A stretch of 64,000 bases of DNA, from positions 1 through 64,000 of the forward strand of contig NZ_JAWHTD010000010.1 of the NCBI RefSeq assembly GCF_032586235.1, written 5' to 3'. This document shows positions 34,478 through 43,110 of the stretch, one piece after another (positions within the stretch are counted from its first letter, which is position 1; every line of letters begins with the position of its first letter). The DNA is from Aestuariicoccus sp032586235. Lineage in GTDB: Bacteria > Pseudomonadota > Alphaproteobacteria > Rhodobacterales > Rhodobacteraceae. The notes beneath the pieces are model-generated. The model was not told the DNA's origin. It saw only the letters and a list, made by a program, of their open reading frames with translations, and did not search any database. A program made the translations under genes and the position numbers.

Positions 34478-35770
34478 GTGGCCGACGCGCACCGGCAACA
34501 AAACCAAGCGCCCGCCATGGTTGTTTCCCGGCACAACGGTAATTCTGGCGAAAATCTGGCGAAAACGCCGTATTTCTTGCCACAAACCTCCCGGCTTCGC
34601 ACTCTTATCCAGAGATGCCAGACAGCCATAGGGAGTGCGGCACATGACATCACAAGAGAAGTCACCGTCAATCTGGGATGTGAGCCTTCGGTCACCGTCA
34701 TCATCAGCGAGGTTGCCGACGGAACCCTGATCATCCGTCTCGAAGACATCGACGGCGTAGCGCCCAGCGATCTCGACGGGTTCTTTTTCGATCTGGCCGA
34801 CGAGGCGCTGCTCGACGCCGATCTGACCGTCTTTCCCTTTGTGAACACCGGCGACATCACCGGTTTCGGCAGCGGCGACGACGACCAGACGACGCTGTCG
34901 AACGGCGCTATGGTGGCCGAGGGTTACGACGTCAGCCTGCAGTTTGGCACCGTCCCCGACAGCACCGAGGGGTCGGTCGAGGGTCTGGGTTTCACGCTTT
35001 ACAGCGACAGCGGCGTGCCGCTGACGCTCGAGGATATCGACCTCGAAAAGCTGGCGGTCGTGGTCGATTCCGACGGCGGCGAGGGCAAGGTCCTGCTGCC
35101 CCACGACGGCGCCGCCGTGGCGGAGGACGGCACCGACCCCGGGCCCGAAGACGATGGGCTTTGCGAAATCACGATGACCGATCCCAAATCCGGGCTCGAG
35201 GTCACGGTCACCCTGACCGAGCTCGCCGATGGTGACATGCAGGTCGATATCGCGATGCCCGATGGAAGCGACGCCGTGATCGGCGACCTGCGCGGCTTTT
35301 TCTTCAACATCGAGGACCAGAGCAAGCTCGACGACATGACGGCCACCGGGGCGGATGTGACGGACAGCCAGTTTGCCGCCGATGACGTCAAGGATGTGGG
35401 CAACGGCGCCAACATCAAAGGTGAAATCGTCAATGAATACGGTGCCTTCGACGGCGGAATCGAGATCGGCACGCAAGGCGCCAGCGAGGACGACATCCAG
35501 AGCACCTCGTTCATCCTCAGCCATCCCGACGGCCTCAGCCTCGACGATTTCGACGGCCAGGCCTTTGCCCTCCGCCTGACCTCGGTCGGCACCGATGACG
35601 ACGGCCGCGAGGGATCGCTCAAGCTGGTGGGCTTCTGCGAACCCAAGCCACCGGTGGAATGCGAAGACGAATACGACGCCTTCTACACCTCGGTCATGGC
35701 GGCGGCCCCCGCCGAAGAGGAACCGGTCGCCGAAGAACCCGCAGAGGACCTGGAACTGGATCTGGTCTGA
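34478..35770 (+). CDS. Acidic two-repeat protein of unknown function, start unresolved
   Basis: An open frame giving up to 430 residues, rich in Asp and Glu. It holds two copies of a beta-rich domain, about residues 65-205 and 228-395. Each copy runs LADG-type turn, GFFFD/N, then an FGT or GTQG strand and a GLxFTL or STSFIL strand. Such domains occur in secreted calcium-binding proteins of bacteria. The last 30 residues are EEPVAEE-like and acidic. The N-terminus is doubtful. The only good ribosome binding site (GGGAG at 34631) serves an ATG at 34644 in another frame, and the nominal first 60 residues look non-coding. A frameshift near 34646-34690 or a non-ATG start is likely. No signal peptide is visible. 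Confidence 0.7.
   Translation: MADAHRQQNQAPAMVVSRHNGNSGENLAKTPYFLPQTSRLRTLIQRCQTAIGSAAHDITREVTVNLGCEPSVTVIISEVADGTLIIRLEDIDGVAPSDLDGFFFDLADEALLDADLTVFPFVNTGDITGFGSGDDDQTTLSNGAMVAEGYDVSLQFGTVPDSTEGSVEGLGFTLYSDSGVPLTLEDIDLEKLAVVVDSDGGEGKVLLPHDGAAVAEDGTDPGPEDDGLCEITMTDPKSGLEVTVTLTELADGDMQVDIAMPDGSDAVIGDLRGFFFNIEDQSKLDDMTATGADVTDSQFAADDVKDVGNGANIKGEIVNEYGAFDGGIEIGTQGASEDDIQSTSFILSHPDGLSLDDFDGQAFALRLTSVGTDDDGREGSLKLVGFCEPKPPVECEDEYDAFYTSVMAAAPAEEEPVAEEPAEDLELDLV
34544..34565 (+). repeat. Perfect tandem 11-bp repeat upstream of the acidic protein
   Basis: TCTGGCGAAAA occurs twice head to tail. An 11-bp period equals one helical turn and is the usual spacing of half-sites for OmpR/PhoB-type regulators, so this may be an operator. 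It also suggests that translation starts downstream of this point. Confidence 0.5.
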
Positions 35771-35783
35771 GCAGCGGGGGGCG

Positions 35784-36581
35784 TCAGCGCCCCTCGTATT
35801 GCGCCGGGCGTTTGTCCAGGAACGCGACCACGCCTTCCTTGAAATCGCGGGTCTTGCCGCATTCGCCCTGCAGCTTGGCCTCGAGCGCCAGTTGCTCTTC
35901 CAGATCGTTGTCGAACGACGCCTTTAGCGCCGCCTTCACCCGCGCATAGGCCGCCGTCGGCCCCTTGGCCAGATGTGCCGCCCGCGCGCGCCAGGTGGCG
36001 TCGAAGGCGTCATCGGCCACCGCCTCCCAGATCATACCCCAGTCGTCGGCCTGCCGGGCGGTGATCTTCTCGGCGAACAATGCCGCGCCCATGGCCTTGG
36101 CCAGCCCCATCTGGCGCGGCAGATACCAGGTGCCGCCCGCGTCCGGGATCAGCCCGATGCGGGTGAATGCCTGCAAAAAGAACGCCGATTCCGTGGCGAT
36201 CACCACGTCGGCGGCCAGCGCCAGATTGGCCCCTGCCCCGGCCGCCGCGCCGTTCACGGCGCTGATCGTGGGCACCGGGCATTCATAGATCGACCGCAGC
36301 ATCGGAACGTATTCGTCGCGCAGCGTGCGCTCCAGATCGAGGTTGGCGGCATTGGCCCGGTCGCCCAGATCCTGCCCCGAGCAGAACGCCCGGCCCCCGC
36401 CGGTCAGCACCACGACGCGCGCCTTGGGCTCGCCCGTGGGGCTCGCGCCCGCGACACTGCGCATGGCGTCGGTGATCTCGGCCCGCATCTGGGTGTTGAG
36501 CGCGTTCATCACGTCCGGGCGGTTCAGGGTGATGACGGCCACGCCCTCGGTGATGTCGAATGTGATCGTGTCGTATTGCAT
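35784..36581 (-). CDS. paaG: PaaG-like enoyl-CoA hydratase/isomerase
   Basis: A 265-residue crotonase-fold enzyme. The CoA-binding and oxyanion segments are visible: VVLTGGGRAFCSGQDLGDR at about residues 58-76 and NGAAAGAGANLALAADVVIA at about 108-127. The C-terminus FLDKRPAQYEGR matches PaaG, which isomerises ring-epoxide phenylacetyl-CoA to an oxepin. Other crotonases cannot be excluded, since no other paa gene lies nearby. It is convergent with the acidic protein gene and leads no visible operon. Confidence 0.8.
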   Translation of the reverse strand: MQYDTITFDITEGVAVITLNRPDVMNALNTQMRAEITDAMRSVAGASPTGEPKARVVVLTGGGRAFCSGQDLGDRANAANLDLERTLRDEYVPMLRSIYECPVPTISAVNGAAAGAGANLALAADVVIATESAFFLQAFTRIGLIPDAGGTWYLPRQMGLAKAMGAALFAEKITARQADDWGMIWEAVADDAFDATWRARAAHLAKGPTAAYARVKAALKASFDNDLEEQLALEAKLQGECGKTRDFKEGVVAFLDKRPAQYEGR

Positions 36582-36657
36582 GGCGATGCGCCCTTCCTGT
36601 CCGTGTCGGGCGCATCATTGACCCAAGCGGGCCGGTTTGGCAAAGCCAAACGCGGCG

Positions 36658-37158
36658 TCACCCTGCGCCGCGCAAGCCCCGGATGACCGCCAGCGCCTCA
36701 GGCGGCGGCACCTGTTCGCGGCGGCAGTAGACCGATCCGTCGATGTTGCGCGTGACCATGCCGAATTCGACCAGCGCGCGGCGGATCTGGGCGGCGTCCC
36801 GAAAGGCCGTCAGCGCGTCGATCCGCGCGCTGATCTGCCGCTCGGTCATGGTCTCGCGGGCGGGCAGCGCCGCCCAGATGGGCCAGAGGCACAGGTTCTG
36901 CATCGCATTGCGCGACGGCCAGCGCAGCAGCCGCCCCTCGGCATCGAAATGCCTAAGCGCACGCGAGACGCGCGTGCGGTCGAACGCGGGCACCGGCGTC
37001 TGCGCGGCGCGCAGATGCTGGAAATTGCGGTAGCCGGCGGCGCGGGCCACCATGCCCAGCAGTTGCAGATGCGACGGCGGCGCGTCCAGTTGCGCGCGCA
37101 GCGTCTTGGCGAAATGCGACAGGTCGTCGATCGTCAGGGAAACAAGGTCGCGGGTCAT
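36658..37158 (-). CDS. DUF2087-domain protein, possible DNA-binding regulator
   Basis: A 166-residue protein with GGAGG 6 bases before the ATG. The C-terminal half (about 75-155) matches DUF2087: DAEGRLLRWPSRNAMQNLCL, TERQISARIDALTAFRDAA, RRALVEFGMVTRNIDGSVYC. The N-terminal 60 residues are helical (HFAKTLRAQLDAPPSHLQLL, then ARAAGYRNFQHL). DUF2087 resembles a winged-helix fold and occurs in ArsR-like and stand-alone proteins, so a regulatory role is plausible but unproven. An in-frame extension upstream is not conserved in character. Confidence 0.78.
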   Translation of the reverse strand: MTRDLVSLTIDDLSHFAKTLRAQLDAPPSHLQLLGMVARAAGYRNFQHLRAAQTPVPAFDRTRVSRALRHFDAEGRLLRWPSRNAMQNLCLWPIWAALPARETMTERQISARIDALTAFRDAAQIRRALVEFGMVTRNIDGSVYCRREQVPPPEALAVIRGLRGAG

Positions 37159-37332
37159 CCGATCCTCCAAGCGACACCGGACCCCTTGCCGGGGGAGGAG
37201 GTCCGCCCTTGTCCGTCGGTGCCGCGCGGGACGCGGTATCGGCGATGAGGATAGCAGGTTTAGAAAACGGCGGAACCTGGGTGAACTGCGGACCCTTGGC
37301 GTGACGATACCCGGGGCCGGCCCGGGCCGCAA

Positions 37333-37806
37333 TCACTGCTCGAGGATTTTGCGCAACCGTTCCTTTTCGGCCTCACTCAGCCCGGCTTCGGTGGTCGCCG
37401 TCGCGGTGGCCCGGCCGCGGATATAGACCGCGCCGGTGCCGAGAGCGGTCAGAAACAGCAACGGTCCGGCGGCCCACAAAAGCCAGTTCCAGCCGTCCGT
37501 CGTGGGGTTCAGCAAGACGAACTCGCCATAGCGCTCGACCACGAAGGCGATCACCTCGTCGTCGCTGTCGCCCGCCACCAGACGTTCGCGCACCAAGAGC
37601 CGCAAATCCCGCGCCAACGAGGCATTGGATTCGTCGATGCTCTCGTTCTGGCACACAAGACAGCGCAAGCCCTTGGACAGCTCACGCGCGCGCTCTTCCA
37701 GCACCGGATCGTCCAGCACCTCGTCGGGCTGCACCGCAAAGACCGGAAAGGCCAATGCCACAGCGAGGACGCCCGCAAGGGCGGAGGAGCGGCGCCCCCG
37801 CCTCAT
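37333..37806 (-). CDS. ccmH: Cytochrome c maturation protein CcmH (CycL type)
   Basis: A 157-residue periplasm-facing protein with an N-terminal signal or anchor, the redox motif RCLVCQN (C49, C52) and a C-terminal membrane helix (LLWAAGPLLFLTALGTGAVY). CcmH helps reduce apocytochrome c cysteines before haem attachment, working with CcmF. It starts by overlapping the ccmF stop (ATGA), so the pair is translationally coupled. ccmI and ccmG are not in the window. Confidence 0.93.
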   Translation of the reverse strand: MRRGRRSSALAGVLAVALAFPVFAVQPDEVLDDPVLEERARELSKGLRCLVCQNESIDESNASLARDLRLLVRERLVAGDSDDEVIAFVVERYGEFVLLNPTTDGWNWLLWAAGPLLFLTALGTGAVYIRGRATATATTEAGLSEAEKERLRKILEQ

Positions 37807-39764
37807 TCCGCGGGCACCGCCTGCGGCGTCTTGCGCGCGCCGGCGGCCACGCGATAGCGCCGGTCCGACAGGCTCAGCAGACCTCCAAGCGACATGATGA
37901 TGCACCCCGCCCAGATCCAGTTGGCCAGCGGCTTGATATAGGTGCGCACCACCCAGCCGCCGCCATCCTGCGGATCGCCGATCACCACATAGAGATCGCG
38001 CAGAAAGCGATAGTCGATGGCCGCCTCGGTCGTGGGCATCTGCGCCACCGGATAGTTGCGCTTTTCAGGGAAAAGCCGCACCTGCTCTTCGCCGTCCCGG
38101 CGCACGATCACCTCACCCATGACGGAGGTGTAATTCGGCCCCTGCACGTTCTGCACATCCGCCAGCTCCAGCTCGAACTGCCCCACGGTGAAGGGCGCGT
38201 TCAGTTGCGCCACGCGGATGTCCTCCTGCTGCCAGGCGGTCAGCCCGGCGATGCCCAGCATGGTGATCCCCAGCCCCGAATGCGCCACCGCCTTGCCCCA
38301 GTCGGCGCGCGGCAGACGCGCCAGCCGGCTCCAGTCGCGGCTCTGGCCCAGACGGCTGTAAAGATCGGTCGCGGCCCCCGCCACCAACCAGGCCCCGAGG
38401 AAGACCCCCACCGGCCCCAGGATGCTGCGGCCGGTCTGCAAGGTCCAGGCCAGCCCCATCAGCAGCACCGCCAGCGCAAAGGCCGGGATCAGCGCGCGCG
38501 CCGTCCGCCCCAGCTTGGCCCGCTTCCACGGCAGCATCGCCCCCAGCGGCAACACCAGCCCCAGCAGCAGCATGAACGGCGTGAAGGCCATGTTGAAGAA
38601 CGGCGGTCCCACGCTCAGCTTGCGGTCAAAGAACATCTCGGCCACCAGCGGCCACATGGTGCCCACGAAAACCACGAAACAGGCCACCGCCAGCAGGATG
38701 TTGTTGGTCACCAACGCCGATTCCCGGCTGATCACGCCAAAGACACCCTTGGCCTCCATCGCGCCCGCGCGCGCGGCGAACAAGGTCAGCGCCCCGCCGG
38801 TGAAGAACACCAGGATCATCAGGATAAAGACCCCCCGCTCGGGGTCGTTGGCGAAGGCATGCACGCTGGTCAGCAGGCCCGAGCGCACGATGAACGTGCC
38901 GATCAGAGAAAAGCCGAAGGCCAGGATCGCCAGCAGAATGGTCCAGCTTTTCAGGCTCTCGCGCTTTTCCACCACGATGGCCGAATGCAGCAGTGCTGCG
39001 GCCAGAAGCCAGGGCATGAAGGACGCGTTCTCGACCGGATCCCAGAACCAGAAGCCGCCCCAGCCCAGCTCGTAATAGGCCCACCACGACCCAAGCGCGA
39101 TGCCGATGGTCAGGAACACCCAGGCCGCCAGCGTCCAGGGCCGCACCCAACGGCCCCAGGCGGCGTCGACGCGGCCTTCGATCAGGGCGGCGACCGCAAA
39201 GCTGAAGCAGATCGAAAGGCCCACGTAACCGAGATAAAGGAACGGCGGATGGAACGCCAAACCCGGGTCCTGCAGCAGCGGGTTCAGATCCTGCCCGTCG
39301 AAGGGCGGCACCGCCATCCGCAGAAACGGGTTCGAGGTGAAGAGGATGAAGGCGAAAAACGCCACGCCGACCGCCGATTGCACCGCCAGAACCCGTGCAC
39401 GCAGGCTGGGCGGCAGATTGCCGCCAAAGACCGCCGCCATCGCCCCGAAAAGCGTCACGATCAGCACCCACAAAAGCATCGAGCCCTCGTGGTTCCCCCA
39501 GGTGCCGCTGATCTTGTAGAGCATCGGCTTGGCGGAATGCGAATTGAGATAGACCAACCGCAACGAGAAATCCGACACGATGAAAGCGTGCATCAAGGCG
39601 GCAAAGGCGAACCCCGTCAGCAGGAATTGCGCCATCGCGGCGGGTTCGGCGACGGCCATCCAGCCGGGCCAGCGTTTCTGCGCGCCAATCAGCGGCACGA
39701 CCATCTGAACCAGCGCCACGAGGAAGGCGAGGATCAGGGCGAAATGTCCGAGTTCCGTAATCAT
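37803..39764 (-). CDS. ccmF: Haem lyase CcmF
   Basis: A 653-residue membrane protein with about 15 helices, the central haem-ligation subunit of the type I cytochrome c maturation system. The tryptophan-rich haem-binding motif WGGFWFWDPVENASFMPW is visible at about residues 232-249. Other typical stretches are TWGNHEGSMLLWVLIVTLFG and QDLNPLLQDPGLAFHPPFLY. It overlaps ccmH at its end. The next gene upstream on the same strand is the phage-type holin, separated by a terminator-like hairpin, so ccmFH is probably its own unit. Confidence 0.95.
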   Translation of the reverse strand: MITELGHFALILAFLVALVQMVVPLIGAQKRWPGWMAVAEPAAMAQFLLTGFAFAALMHAFIVSDFSLRLVYLNSHSAKPMLYKISGTWGNHEGSMLLWVLIVTLFGAMAAVFGGNLPPSLRARVLAVQSAVGVAFFAFILFTSNPFLRMAVPPFDGQDLNPLLQDPGLAFHPPFLYLGYVGLSICFSFAVAALIEGRVDAAWGRWVRPWTLAAWVFLTIGIALGSWWAYYELGWGGFWFWDPVENASFMPWLLAAALLHSAIVVEKRESLKSWTILLAILAFGFSLIGTFIVRSGLLTSVHAFANDPERGVFILMILVFFTGGALTLFAARAGAMEAKGVFGVISRESALVTNNILLAVACFVVFVGTMWPLVAEMFFDRKLSVGPPFFNMAFTPFMLLLGLVLPLGAMLPWKRAKLGRTARALIPAFALAVLLMGLAWTLQTGRSILGPVGVFLGAWLVAGAATDLYSRLGQSRDWSRLARLPRADWGKAVAHSGLGITMLGIAGLTAWQQEDIRVAQLNAPFTVGQFELELADVQNVQGPNYTSVMGEVIVRRDGEEQVRLFPEKRNYPVAQMPTTEAAIDYRFLRDLYVVIGDPQDGGGWVVRTYIKPLANWIWAGCIIMSLGGLLSLSDRRYRVAAGARKTPQAVPAE

Positions 39765-39789
39765 ACGTCAGAGTATAGGCGGCGAAATT

Positions 39790-39818
39790 CGGCGGGCCAA
39801 TGGCGAAACGGCCCGCCG
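39790..39818 (-). terminator. Hairpin terminator after the holin gene
   Basis: A 9-bp perfect stem, CGGCGGGCC with GGCCCGCCG (39790-39798 with 39810-39818), lies 23 bases past the holin stop on the minus strand and is followed by AATTT. Confidence 0.65.
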
Positions 39819-39840
39819 CCTGTTCACTTTGTCGCGGGGC

Positions 39841-40365
39841 TCAGCCGCGCTTGGCGCGCCACTCGGCCAGCGCGGGGTTGTCCGCGGCCGGCGGCTCCGT
39901 GCCGGCGTCCGGATCCTCGATCTGCCGCACGCGCCGGGCCACGTCCGGTGCGGCCGCCAACGTCGCGGCCAGGTCGCGCTGGAAATCCTGCCCCTTGGCC
40001 TGATGGCGCGCACCGAAATAAAAGCTGACGATCGCCCCCAGCAGCCACCAGAGCGGTTCCGGCACCAGCGCGATGCCGCTCATCCGCGCGGCGAACCACA
40101 CCGGGTCGAGCATGGCCGTGACGAAAAGCGCAAGCGTTCCCAGCGCCATGGCCGGGCGCGGGATGCGGTTGAGCGCATCCATGAAGCGGTCGAACCGGGT
40201 GCGCCGGCCCTTGAGGAACTCTGCCGCGAATTGCTCCAGCGCCCGGCCCTGTAGGCCGAACCCGCGCTCGGCCTCGGCCTCGGCGTTGATGCGAAAGACC
40301 TCGGCGGTTTCGGCCACCACGTTGCGCCCGCCGCCGAAGAGCAGCTTGAAAAGCGGGCCGATCAT
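39841..40365 (-). CDS. Three-helix holin of the lysis cassette
   Basis: A 174-residue protein. After an amphipathic N-terminus (MIGPLFKLLFGGGRNVVAET), it has hydrophobic stretches near MALGTLALFVTAMLDPVWFA and LVPEPLWWLLGAIVSFYFGA, and a charged C-terminal tail with AKGQDFQRD. This matches the 3TM-type holins that open the inner membrane for an endolysin. The start overlaps the endolysin stop (ATGA). In Rhodobacter capsulatus an equivalent endolysin-holin pair, located away from the main cluster, releases gene transfer agent particles. That role is inferred here. Confidence 0.82.
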   Translation of the reverse strand: MIGPLFKLLFGGGRNVVAETAEVFRINAEAEAERGFGLQGRALEQFAAEFLKGRRTRFDRFMDALNRIPRPAMALGTLALFVTAMLDPVWFAARMSGIALVPEPLWWLLGAIVSFYFGARHQAKGQDFQRDLAATLAAAPDVARRVRQIEDPDAGTEPPAADNPALAEWRAKRG

Positions 40366-40985
40366 GTCCAGCCCTCCACCCGCGCGCGGAACTGCGCGCC
40401 GCTCAGGTGATAGCGCGGGGCGATGAATTCCTCGGCGCGCTTGATCCAGCCGCCCTTGCCGCCCGCGCGGCTGCGGGCGTATTTGCGGCTGGCCGGGCGG
40501 CGGTCGGCCAGGTCGAAGTAATAGCTGCGCCGGGCGATGCCATAGGCATCGGCCAGGTGGTTGGGGGCCTTGGCCTGCGCGCGCGCCGCCGCGGCGATGG
40601 TGCGCGGCCCGATGACGCCATCGACCGCCACCTCGAGCCCCATCTCGCACAACAGCCGCTGCAGGATCTTCACCGCGTTGGCGCCCGCGTTGACATACAT
40701 GTCGAAGACCGTGGCGTGCAGCGTGTCGGGCAATTCGGCGATGCGGGGGCGCAGGAAATAATGCTGAACGAAGATCCCGACCGCCTGATCGCGGCTCAGT
40801 CGGCGGACGTCGTCCGAGGTCACCGCCCCGTCGCCGTTCAGATCCAGCCCCAGCCGCCGCATCGTGTGGATGGTGACGCCGTGGTTGGTGGCCCCGCCGG
40901 GATCGTCGGGGTCGTTGACATAACCGCCCTCGCGGGCGACGATTTGCTCGGCCAGGTGCTGGACGGATTTGGTGAATTGGGACAT
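40362..40985 (-). CDS. N-acetylmuramidase endolysin (glycoside hydrolase family 108)
   Basis: A 207-residue peptidoglycan hydrolase. The N-terminal glycoside hydrolase 108 domain has the catalytic glutamate in AREGGYVNDPDDPGGATNHG (E19), and a C-terminal peptidoglycan-binding domain follows (VDGVIGPRTIAAAARAQ ... YFDLADRRPASRKY). It has no signal peptide, so it needs the holin encoded immediately downstream to reach the cell wall. No other phage genes are present within 10 kb, which is unusual for a prophage and typical of the stand-alone lysis cassette of gene transfer agents. Confidence 0.88.
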   Translation of the reverse strand: MSQFTKSVQHLAEQIVAREGGYVNDPDDPGGATNHGVTIHTMRRLGLDLNGDGAVTSDDVRRLSRDQAVGIFVQHYFLRPRIAELPDTLHATVFDMYVNAGANAVKILQRLLCEMGLEVAVDGVIGPRTIAAAARAQAKAPNHLADAYGIARRSYYFDLADRRPASRKYARSRAGGKGGWIKRAEEFIAPRYHLSGAQFRARVEGWT

Positions 40986-41034
40986 GACGGCCTCTCGCGG
41001 GTGACTGCTCGGTGCGGGAAGCGTCGGTAAAACT

Positions 41035-41042
41035 GGTTAACC
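41035..41042. promoter_or_regulatory. Possible CtrA half-site upstream of the lysis cassette
   Basis: GGTTAACC lies 50 bp upstream of the endolysin start. On the minus strand it reads TTAACCAGTTTTACC, one good and one poor half of the CtrA consensus TTAA-N7-TTAA. CtrA controls gene-transfer-agent release in Rhodobacter, so the site merits a test; the match is weak. Confidence 0.3.
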
Positions 41043-41074
41043 GTGCCTCATGGCACCGAACGCCGGAGCAAGAG

Positions 41075-41491
41075 ATGACAGCGGACGAGATCATCGCGGC
41101 GCTCGATCTGGCGCCCCATCCCGAGGGCGGGCATTACCGCCAGACCTGGGTGGCCGAGGGCGCCGGGCGGCCCGCGGGCACCTGCATCTATTTCCTGCTC
41201 AAGGGCGGCGAGGCGAGCCATTGGCACCGGGTCGACGCCGCCGAGATCTGGCATTTCTACGCCGGCGCGCCGCTGATCCTGTCGCTGGCGGAAACCGAGG
41301 CGGGCCCGCGTCGCGACCTGACCCTCGGCCCCGACCTGGCCGCGGGGGCGCGGCCGCAGGCTATCGTGCCGCCCGAGTGGTGGCAGGCCGCGCGCAGCAC
41401 CGGCGACTGGACGCTGGTGGGCTGCACGGTGTCTCCCGGCTTCCGGTTCGAGGGCTTCACCCTCGCACCGCCGGGTTTCGACATCGCCTGA
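41075..41491 (+). CDS. DUF985 cupin-fold protein
   Basis: A 138-residue cupin (DUF985). Typical segments are LDLAPHPEGGHYRQTW, TCIYFLLKGGEASHWHRVDA, EIWHFYAGAPL and GCTVSPGFRFEGF. The HWHR and EIWH residues fit a metal or ligand site in the barrel. The family includes uncharacterised proteins thought to be sugar epimerase-like or regulatory. GGAG lies 6 bases before the ATG at 41075. It is a single gene, convergent with pgi, with a shared hairpin between them. Confidence 0.85.
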   Translation: MTADEIIAALDLAPHPEGGHYRQTWVAEGAGRPAGTCIYFLLKGGEASHWHRVDAAEIWHFYAGAPLILSLAETEAGPRRDLTLGPDLAAGARPQAIVPPEWWQAARSTGDWTLVGCTVSPGFRFEGFTLAPPGFDIA

Positions 41492-41498
41492 GGCACGA

Positions 41499-41521
41499 GG
41501 TCCCGGACCACGTCCGGGACC
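41499..41521. terminator. Bidirectional hairpin between cupin and pgi genes
   Basis: A perfect 10-bp stem (41499-41508 with 41512-41521) and the loop CAC lie between convergent stop codons. It closely resembles the hairpin at 755-775, suggesting a mobile or repeated palindrome. Confidence 0.65.
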
Positions 41522-41524
41522 GGG

Positions 41525-43105
41525 TCAGCCGTTACGCTGGATGAAGTCGACCAGCTGCCGGGTCGAGCCGTCCTTGCCGTCCGCCGATGCGTCGCCCGAC
41601 ACGATCGGCCCCAGCGCGGTCGCCAACTCCTTGCCCAGCTCGACACCCCATTGGTCGAAGGAGTTGATGCCGAGGATCACCCCCTCGACGAACACACGGT
41701 GTTCGTAAAGCGCGATGATGCGGCCCAGCGTTTCGGGATCGAGCCTGGGGTAGACCAGCGTGGTCGAGGGCCGGTTGCCCGGGAAGACCCGGTGGCGGGC
41801 CTGGCGTTCCAGCTCGTCGCCCTCGAACTTGCCGGCCATCATGCCCCGCGCCTCGTCCAGCGAGCGGCCGCGCATCAGCGCCTCGGATTGCGCCAGGCAA
41901 TTGGCCACCAGAAGCGTGTGGTGATGCGCCAAATCCGGCTCATGCCCCGCCGCGGCGACCATGAATTCACACGGCACCACGCGCGTGCCCTGATGGATCA
42001 GCTGATAAAAGGCGTGCTGGCCGTTCGTCCCCGGCTCGCCCCAGACGACGGGGCCGGACTCGACCGTCAGGTCCGCGCCGTCCATCGACACGCGCTTGCC
42101 GTTGCTCTCCATCTCGAGCTGTTGCAGATAGGCCGGCAGCCGCGCGAGACGGTTGTCGTAGGGCAGCACGGCGCGGGTCGCATAGCCCAGCCCCTGGTTG
42201 TGCCAGATCCCCACCAGCGCCAGCAGAACCGGCATGTTCCGGTGCAGCGGCGCGTCCTGGAAATGCCGATCCATCGCCTGCGCCCCGCGCAGGAAGGCGC
42301 GGAAAGCCTCCGGCCCGATGGCGATCATCAGCGACAACCCGATCGGCCCCCAGACCGAATAGCGCCCGCCGACCCAATCCTCGAACCCCAGAACCCGGTC
42401 CCCGGGGATGTCGAACTCGGCCGCCTTTTCCTTGTTGCTGGACAGCGCGATGAACTTGCCCTCCAGCGACACGCCCTTGTTCTGCAGCCAGGCGCGGGCG
42501 GTGCGGGCGTTGGTCATCGTCTCGATGGTGGTGAAGGTCTTGGAGGCGACGATGAAAAGCGTCTTTTCCGGATCGCAGAGTTTGAGCGTATCGGCGATGT
42601 CGGCCCCGTCGACGTTCGACACGAAATGACATTTCGGCCCATCGTGATAGGGCGAAAGCGCCCGCGCGGCCATCGCCGGGCCGAGGTCCGAACCACCGAT
42701 GCCGATATTCACGACGTCCGTCACATCCGACGCGCGCACCTCGTCGGCCAGCCGCGCCATCCGGTCGAGCGTGTCGAGCACACCCGGCATCACATCCTCG
42801 CCATCCACCAGAACCGGCCCGCCGTCGAGATTGCGCAGCGCGGTGTGCAGCACCGCGCGGCCCTCGGTCTCGTTGATCTTGTCGCCGCCGAACATGGCCG
42901 CGCGCCTGGCCTCAAGCCCGCAATCCTGCGCCAGCGCCACCAATGCGGCCCGCACCTGTTCGTCCATCAGCGTCTTCGAATAGTCGAAGAGCATGCCGTC
43001 CGCTTCCAGGCTGAATTCCTTGGCGCGATTGGCGTTCTTCGCAAAAAGCGCCGCGATTTCATTGCCTTGACGGCTTTGTGCCAGGTTTTTCAGATCATCC
43101 CACAT
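41525..43105 (-). CDS. pgi: Glucose-6-phosphate isomerase
   Basis: A 526-residue enzyme converting glucose 6-phosphate and fructose 6-phosphate. Family patterns include VNIGIGGSDLGPAMAARAL, VASKTFTTIETMTNA, EDWVGGRYSVWGPIGLS and the C-terminal NSFDQWGVELGKELA signature. The start at 43105 follows the pgl stop by 5 bp with a GGCGGAG site; an earlier in-frame ATG at 43123 overlaps pgl. It is the last gene of zwf-pgl-pgi, which together handle glucose 6-phosphate for the oxidative pentose phosphate and Entner-Doudoroff routes. Confidence 0.96.
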   Translation of the reverse strand: MWDDLKNLAQSRQGNEIAALFAKNANRAKEFSLEADGMLFDYSKTLMDEQVRAALVALAQDCGLEARRAAMFGGDKINETEGRAVLHTALRNLDGGPVLVDGEDVMPGVLDTLDRMARLADEVRASDVTDVVNIGIGGSDLGPAMAARALSPYHDGPKCHFVSNVDGADIADTLKLCDPEKTLFIVASKTFTTIETMTNARTARAWLQNKGVSLEGKFIALSSNKEKAAEFDIPGDRVLGFEDWVGGRYSVWGPIGLSLMIAIGPEAFRAFLRGAQAMDRHFQDAPLHRNMPVLLALVGIWHNQGLGYATRAVLPYDNRLARLPAYLQQLEMESNGKRVSMDGADLTVESGPVVWGEPGTNGQHAFYQLIHQGTRVVPCEFMVAAAGHEPDLAHHHTLLVANCLAQSEALMRGRSLDEARGMMAGKFEGDELERQARHRVFPGNRPSTTLVYPRLDPETLGRIIALYEHRVFVEGVILGINSFDQWGVELGKELATALGPIVSGDASADGKDGSTRQLVDFIQRNG

Positions 43106-43110
43106 GCGTT

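Noticed and set aside
37755..40028. Plus-strand open frame of 757 codons
   Set aside because: It is antisense to ccmH, ccmF and the holin gene; the Gln/His/Arg-rich product matches no protein family.
39841..41094. Single fused lysis protein of 417 codons
   Set aside because: The N-terminal part of that frame is out of register with the endolysin. The real arrangement is two overlapping genes, endolysin (40362-40985) and holin (39841-40365).
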